Of a DNA stretch of 64,000 bases, positions 60,123 through 64,000 are shown in pieces. Positions within the stretch are counted from its first letter, which is position 1; every line of letters begins with the position of its first letter. The stretch spans positions 542,672 to 606,671 of the forward strand of contig NZ_KQ758467.1 in NCBI RefSeq assembly GCF_001456955.1, given 5' to 3'. The position numbers and the translations under genes were made by a program. The stretch comes from Microbacterium enclense. GTDB taxonomy: Bacteria; Actinomycetota; Actinomycetes; Actinomycetales; Microbacteriaceae. Under the pieces are notes generated by a model. That model was given only the letters and a program-made list of their open reading frames with translations, searched no databases and had not been told where the DNA came from.

Positions 60123-60849
60123 CCGGAGCGTCGTCGTCACCGGCGGATCCCGAGGCATCGGCCGGGCGTGCGTCGAGACTCTCGCCGACGCGGGATGGCA
60201 TGTCATCGTGGTCTTTCGCCGAGCCGCCGACGAAGCCGCGGACGTCGTGCGCACCGTGACGGAGCGAGGGGGGTCCGCGTCGGCGGTGCAAGCCGATGTG
60301 GCATCCGAGACGCAGGTCCGCGACGTGTTCCGGGCCATGCGCGCTGAGCACCCCCGCCTGGCGGGGGTCGTGTCGAACGCCGGGATCACGCGTGACGGGC
60401 TGACACCGATGATGTCTCTCGCGACGTGGAACACCGTCGTCGAGACGAATCTCACAGCCTCGTTCCTCGTCGCCCGAGAGTCACTGAAAGCGATGCGCCG
60501 GACCGGGGGATCCCTCGTCTTCATGAGCTCGGTATCCGGCTTGCGCGGTCAGGTGGGACAGGCGAACTATGCCGCCAGTAAGGGCGCGGTGAACGCGATG
60601 ACACGTTCACTGGCGCGCGAGGCCGCGGCGGTCGACATCCGCGTCAACGCGGTCGCACCCGGGTTCACCGACACCGATATGGTCCGCCGGATGCCGCGCG
60701 GGGACCTCGAACGGCTCGTCGATGCCGTCCCGCTTCGACGGATGGCGCGGCCGCATGAAGTGGCATCCCTGGTTCGCTTCCTTCTCAGCGATGACGCCTC
60801 GTACATCACCGGACAGACCATCTCGATCGACGGCGGATTGACCGCCTGA
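60112..60849 (+). CDS. 3-oxoacyl-ACP reductase-like SDR (FabG type)
   Basis: 245 residues from GTG 60112, preceded at proper distance by GGAGG (60102-60106); the resulting length is that of FabG. TGGSRGIG (10-17) binds NADP, NAG at 89-91, and the catalytic Ser140, Tyr153 and Lys157 lie in MSSVSG and ANYAASKGA. TGQTISIDGGLTA closes the fold. It reduces the beta-keto intermediate. Overlaps the acyltransferase gene by 11 nt. Confidence 0.93.
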   Translation: MQPDRSVVVTGGSRGIGRACVETLADAGWHVIVVFRRAADEAADVVRTVTERGGSASAVQADVASETQVRDVFRAMRAEHPRLAGVVSNAGITRDGLTPMMSLATWNTVVETNLTASFLVARESLKAMRRTGGSLVFMSSVSGLRGQVGQANYAASKGAVNAMTRSLAREAAAVDIRVNAVAPGFTDTDMVRRMPRGDLERLVDAVPLRRMARPHEVASLVRFLLSDDASYITGQTISIDGGLTA

Positions 60850-60869
60850 GGCCCCTACGGAGACGAAAC

Positions 60870-61154
60870 ATGGAATACCGAGAACTGGCGCAGCAGGCTG
60901 TCACCCGGCGCGAGTTGAACGACCGCGTCAAGGCGCTGATAGCCGAGGGGCTTGGGCTGCCCATCGACGCGAGCCTCATCGACGACGATCAGCCCCTCTT
61001 CGGGCGTGGACTCGAACTCGACTCGCTCGACACCCTCGAAATCGTGAGCCTGATCGACGAGAACTTCGGCGTTTACATCACCGACGACGACAAATTCGTC
61101 TTCGGTTCGATCAACACCATCGCAGACTTCATCGAACAGGCGCGAGCGCGGTGA
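60870..61154 (+). CDS. Acyl carrier protein
   Basis: 94 residues. The phosphopantetheine site is LELDSLDTLEIV (Ser52), within a predicted four-helix ACP: RRELNDRVKALIAEGLGL, FGRGLELDSLDTLEIV, DENFGVYITDDD and INTIADFIEQ. The 15-residue N-terminal extension makes it slightly longer than FabF-type ACPs (about 80 residues). Starts 20 nt after the reductase stop, ends with ATGA overlap into the dehydratase gene. A dedicated carrier for this cluster rather than primary FAS is inferred from the setting. Confidence 0.92.
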   Translation: MEYRELAQQAVTRRELNDRVKALIAEGLGLPIDASLIDDDQPLFGRGLELDSLDTLEIVSLIDENFGVYITDDDKFVFGSINTIADFIEQARAR

Positions 61155-61597
61155 CCGGCCGACGAGGTGTCGCGCTCGCGTCTGCCGAGGTCGCGCGGCG
61201 ACTCCCGCACCGGCACCCGTTCTTACTGCTGGATCGCGTCGATGATCTCGAGGTCGGTATCTCTGCGGTGGGCACGAAGAACGTATCCATCGCTGATCCG
61301 GTGTTCGCGGGCCATTTTCCGGGCAACCCGGTCTACCCCGGCGTTCACATGGTCGAAGTGGCGGCACAGCTCTGCGGTTTGATCGGTTCCTCCGACGAGC
61401 CGGAGCCCGTCCTGGGGTATCTGGCATCGATCAAGCGGTTCAAGTTCGTCGCGGTAGTCGTCCCGGGTGATCAGATGAGAATCTCGGCGCGAGCCGGAGC
61501 GTCCATCGGCGCGCTGACCGAGTTCGCCGTCGAGATCACTGTCGCCGGCCGAGTCGTGGCGAGCGGCGTTCTCGCCATCGCCCGCGCCCGAAGGTGA
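61151..61597 (+). CDS. 3-hydroxyacyl-ACP dehydratase, FabZ type
   Basis: 148 residues. LPHRHPFLLLDRV (residues 18-30), AGHFPGNPVYPGVHMVEVAAQ with catalytic His55 and Glu69, and the final KFKFVAVVVPGDQMRI strand are FabZ-like. It dehydrates the beta-hydroxyacyl-ACP made by the reductase. Coupled by ATGA to the carrier protein gene. With reductase and acyltransferase a full elongation cycle lacks only the ketosynthase, which is not in the window. Confidence 0.92.
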   Translation: MTGRRGVALASAEVARRLPHRHPFLLLDRVDDLEVGISAVGTKNVSIADPVFAGHFPGNPVYPGVHMVEVAAQLCGLIGSSDEPEPVLGYLASIKRFKFVAVVVPGDQMRISARAGASIGALTEFAVEITVAGRVVASGVLAIARARR

Positions 61598-61606
61598 GAG
61601 CGTCGT

Positions 61607-63652
61607 ATGTCCGCAGAGATCCGTGAACTCACCGGCGAAGACGACCTCGGGCGAGTTGCTGACTTCTTCATCCGGAATCACTACGGCCCTACGGGCGTGG
61701 TCCTGTCAGGACACGCGCTCGAACGCGTGTTTCGCGAGCGTGGTGTTCGCCTCTTCCTCGTCGCAGAGGAACGGGGCGAAATCGTCGCAACCATCGGATA
61801 CGCGACCATGTCGGGCCGCCGGGTGGCCCCACCGGGTCAACTCTTCGCCGGGATGTTCGTGATCGCGCCGAGCCACCGCACGGGGATGCTGGCGGGGCGT
61901 CTCTTCTCCGATTCCTTCGAACGACTGGTCGCCCGCGGGATTCGCGGTCTTCGCGTCGAGGTCGACCCGGCGAACTCTCGGGCTTTCCCGCTCTACGTCA
62001 GGGTGGGATTCAGAGCCCTCGAGGGAATGACCCCGGACGAGGACGGCTATGTCGAGCTCGTCAGTGTCCTTCCGGGGGTGACGACCGATCTGTCGAACAA
62101 CGCCGTCGCCTGGACCGGTCGGTCCCTCAGCGGCGACAGGCGCAACTGGCGATCGATCCGCCGCTCACGGACGCAATCCGTCGACAGCGGGATCGTCCGG
62201 CTCCCTGGGTGCGGTGATGCGATCCGATATGACTTCGAGCTCCCCGGCCTCCTCGTCTCGGCGGTCGGACGTGTCGACGATGCCGCGCTCGTGACGCTCT
62301 CCGTGAACGGCTCCGCCGCGCCGGGATTCCCGCCGCCCGGCGACTGCGAGCAAGCGCATCCAGCCCGAATCGTAGTGTCGAGGGCGCTCGGGCTCTTCAC
62401 GGTGACGCTCGACGAACGTGGCACGCTCGTCGTTTCGCACCCCGGGCACCTCGGCTCTGTCGTCGTCGATCCACATCCGGTCGCATCGGGCGGAACCGCG
62501 GGCCCGCGACGACCCTCCTCCCGTCCTCTTCACGTGGATGCCGCCGACGAGATGTGGCGAATCGACGACGGAGACGTGGAGCGCGTGGTGGAATTCCTCC
62601 CCGCGGGAGTGCGAGTGACGGCGATGAGTCGGAGCGCGAGCGAAGTCGTCTGCTTCCCCTGGATGGGACTACGCGTCGCACGTCTCGCGCTGTCGCTCGA
62701 GGGCGTCGAGGCGCGCGCCGCACACGCTGTGCGCGGACGCTGGCCTGTCGATCTGGTCGACTTCGAGGCATCCGCCGACGGGGAGAGTTCGTGGCCGGCA
62801 GCGGGGACCGAGGTCGTCTGGAGTGACGGTGCATCCGGCGTCACGATCGCCGCCACGCGGCTTCGTGCGGAGAAGGCGCGCCTCGAGGGATGGCACTTCG
62901 TGCGCCTCTCGGGCGAGACGAGCGTGGGATACGACCTCTCGGTGTCGTCATCCGGGTGTTCATCGCGGGTCCGCAACGGACGCGGTGGGCGAGTGATCGA
63001 CACGTGGTGGCGCTCGCGACGAGCGCTGGCCGATGTCCTCCAGACGACAACGGATGCCGGAACACTCATCGTCGCGCCAGAGGCGGGTCTCGTGGAATGG
63101 CGTCGTGACGGTCGCCCGGTAGTGTGCTCGTCCTTCCCTTCCCGGCGGGCGATCGGCCCGCTCACGACGGTGTCAACAGCGCTCTGGGCGTGCGCAGAGC
63201 CGGATCGTACGGACCTCGACCTGGGCGCTGCATGGCCGACCGACGACGCCCGGCTCCCGTTCCAGCCGAGTGGCGACACCCAGGGTGCGGGGTGGTCGTT
63301 GACCTCGTTCGACTCGCCGAGCGAGCTCGGCGTGCGGGTGATCGCGATCGCCGAGGAGCGCAGACTGGAGGCGGTCGTCTTTCTGGCGCTCGCCAGGGCC
63401 ACTCGCGTCAGAATCGCGGATTCCGACGGCGGGGTGCTCGAACTCGACGTCTCGCCGGACCCGTGGCGCACATGGACGCGCGCAGCCAGCTTCTTCATGG
63501 ACGGCGGCTGGCTCCACTTGACGTCCGTCCGCGGCATACACCCCGAGATCTTGATTCGTTCTACCGCGCAGGGCCTGATGGTCGCCGCCTACTCGCGACT
63601 CGCCTCAGAGCCCACGACGACGGTCTGGAGCGTCCGATGGGACGCCCTCTGA
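61607..63652 (+). CDS. GNAT-domain protein with long unrecognised beta-rich C-terminus
   Basis: 681 residues. Residues 1-155 are a GNAT fold: REGI-less start, then EERGEIVATIGYATM, FVIAPSHRTGMLAGRLF with the acetyl-CoA loop (about 85-100), and LYVRVGF. The remaining about 525 residues form repeated beta strands with many Arg/Asp, Trp and Gly turns (FDSPSELGVRVIAIAEERRLEAVVF) and match nothing I recognise; glycan-binding or lectin-like propeller folds look similar. It lies 9 nt after the dehydratase gene, in the same transcript, so it probably modifies or recognises the acyl product. Confidence 0.75.
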   Translation: MSAEIRELTGEDDLGRVADFFIRNHYGPTGVVLSGHALERVFRERGVRLFLVAEERGEIVATIGYATMSGRRVAPPGQLFAGMFVIAPSHRTGMLAGRLFSDSFERLVARGIRGLRVEVDPANSRAFPLYVRVGFRALEGMTPDEDGYVELVSVLPGVTTDLSNNAVAWTGRSLSGDRRNWRSIRRSRTQSVDSGIVRLPGCGDAIRYDFELPGLLVSAVGRVDDAALVTLSVNGSAAPGFPPPGDCEQAHPARIVVSRALGLFTVTLDERGTLVVSHPGHLGSVVVDPHPVASGGTAGPRRPSSRPLHVDAADEMWRIDDGDVERVVEFLPAGVRVTAMSRSASEVVCFPWMGLRVARLALSLEGVEARAAHAVRGRWPVDLVDFEASADGESSWPAAGTEVVWSDGASGVTIAATRLRAEKARLEGWHFVRLSGETSVGYDLSVSSSGCSSRVRNGRGGRVIDTWWRSRRALADVLQTTTDAGTLIVAPEAGLVEWRRDGRPVVCSSFPSRRAIGPLTTVSTALWACAEPDRTDLDLGAAWPTDDARLPFQPSGDTQGAGWSLTSFDSPSELGVRVIAIAEERRLEAVVFLALARATRVRIADSDGGVLELDVSPDPWRTWTRAASFFMDGGWLHLTSVRGIHPEILIRSTAQGLMVAAYSRLASEPTTTVWSVRWDAL

Positions 63653-63710
63653 CGCCGTCGTCCCCTTCCACGACCCACGCAACCCGACCGATGATCATCT
63701 AAGGAGACCG

Positions 63711-64000
63711 ATGTCCACGAACTCGGAGTATCACGCACTTCGTCGATCCGCCGGCGTCTACGCGCGCGGCACGAGCATTCATTCGATCGGCGGCGCAGGT
63801 CGTGAGGCCCTCCTGTCTCACGTCATCGCCCGGCCCACAGAATTCGCGCAGCCAGGATCGGTCGTCGATTCGCTCGTGCTCGACGACGCCGGCCGTGTCA
63901 TGGACTTCGTGCTCGCCGTCGTCGACGAAGACCGCACTCTCGTGATCTCGGAGAACAGCAAGAGTGCCACCTCCGACATGAAGGCGGTTGCGATCGCACT
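63711..64000 (+). CDS. GcvT-like (aminomethyltransferase-family) protein, cut by window edge
   Basis: The first 96 residues, ATG at 63711 behind AAGGAGACC. MSTNSEYHALRRSAGVYARG, then IHSIGGAGREALLSHVIARP and QPGSVVDSLVLDDAGRVMDFVLAVV fit the N-terminal fold of GcvT/YgfZ folate-dependent enzymes (short parts: AGREALLSHVIA, LDDAGRVMDFVLAVVDED). It is not the glycine-cleavage operon, since no GcvH or GcvP is near; in this cluster it may methylate or demethylate the product. The rest lies beyond the window. Confidence 0.7.
   Translation, partial: MSTNSEYHALRRSAGVYARGTSIHSIGGAGREALLSHVIARPTEFAQPGSVVDSLVLDDAGRVMDFVLAVVDEDRTLVISENSKSATSDMKAVAIA

Overview
The window is very GC-rich (about 70 percent), almost every Asp codon is GAC, and the heptamer GGATGCC / GGCATCC recurs throughout. 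Many genes have a TANNNT hexamer exactly 6-7 nt before an ATG or GTG (leaderless transcripts). Together with the gene families seen (SseB, DUF1684, split LigD-type ligase genes, CGNR regulators, YbaK and AI-2E homologues) this points to an actinobacterium of the Microbacteriaceae, most like Microbacterium. This is an inference from style and families; no rRNA or tRNA gene is visible.

Layout. 1-9.6 kb: housekeeping chromosome, with an EamA permease (cut by the left edge), membrane proteins, an M16 peptidase, the PcrA/UvrD helicase, an SseB protein and a DUF1684 protein. 9.7-16.5 kb: a LigD-type polymerase, a secreted alkaline phosphatase behind a PHO-box-like array, a frameshifted cell-surface protein, an ATP-dependent DNA ligase and an AI-2E permease. 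16.7-22.5 kb: acyl-CoA dehydrogenase, YbaK protein, TetR regulator, an FAD oxidoreductase whose Rieske domain has lost its ligands, and a LysE exporter. 22.6-28 kb: a nitrate assimilation operon (NarK transporter, NasC-type nitrate reductase, FAD/BFD electron-transfer protein).

28.2-34.2 kb is an accessory stretch with lower GC in places: an ASCH protein overlapping a large GNAT-PIN fusion protein, a dead copy of a CGNR regulator, a MurE-like ligase without its UDP-substrate domain, a small protein made of 11-residue repeats, tiny membrane proteins and a Met/Cys-rich copper-binding protein. 34.4-39.9 kb: WYL regulator with hydrolase, CGNR regulator with epoxide hydrolase sharing a twin-operator promoter, and a DUF2975/HTH pair. 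39.9-48.5 kb: a LysR-controlled amino-acid or amine catabolic operon (decarboxylase, amidohydrolase, permease, kinase/aminotransferase fusion), closed by a strong terminator. 48.6-57.1 kb: hydrolase, NAD(P)HX dehydratase, histidine phosphatase, a two-component system, RidA, and an ImmA/HTH pair. 57.4-64 kb (running off the right edge): a tightly coupled biosynthetic cluster with an ABC exporter, acyltransferase, ketoreductase, acyl carrier protein, dehydratase, a GNAT-fused 681-residue protein and the start of a GcvT-like protein.

Between genes lie at least six different families of short palindromic or tandem intergenic elements (8.5, 14.15, 19.5, 21.5, 22.55 and 51.9-52.4 kb), and a dispersed about 20-bp repeat sits in frame inside two unrelated genes. 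The most promising novel items are the lipid/polyketide-like cluster at the right edge, the GNAT-PIN plus ASCH pair, and the MurE-like ligase beside the repeat-peptide gene.
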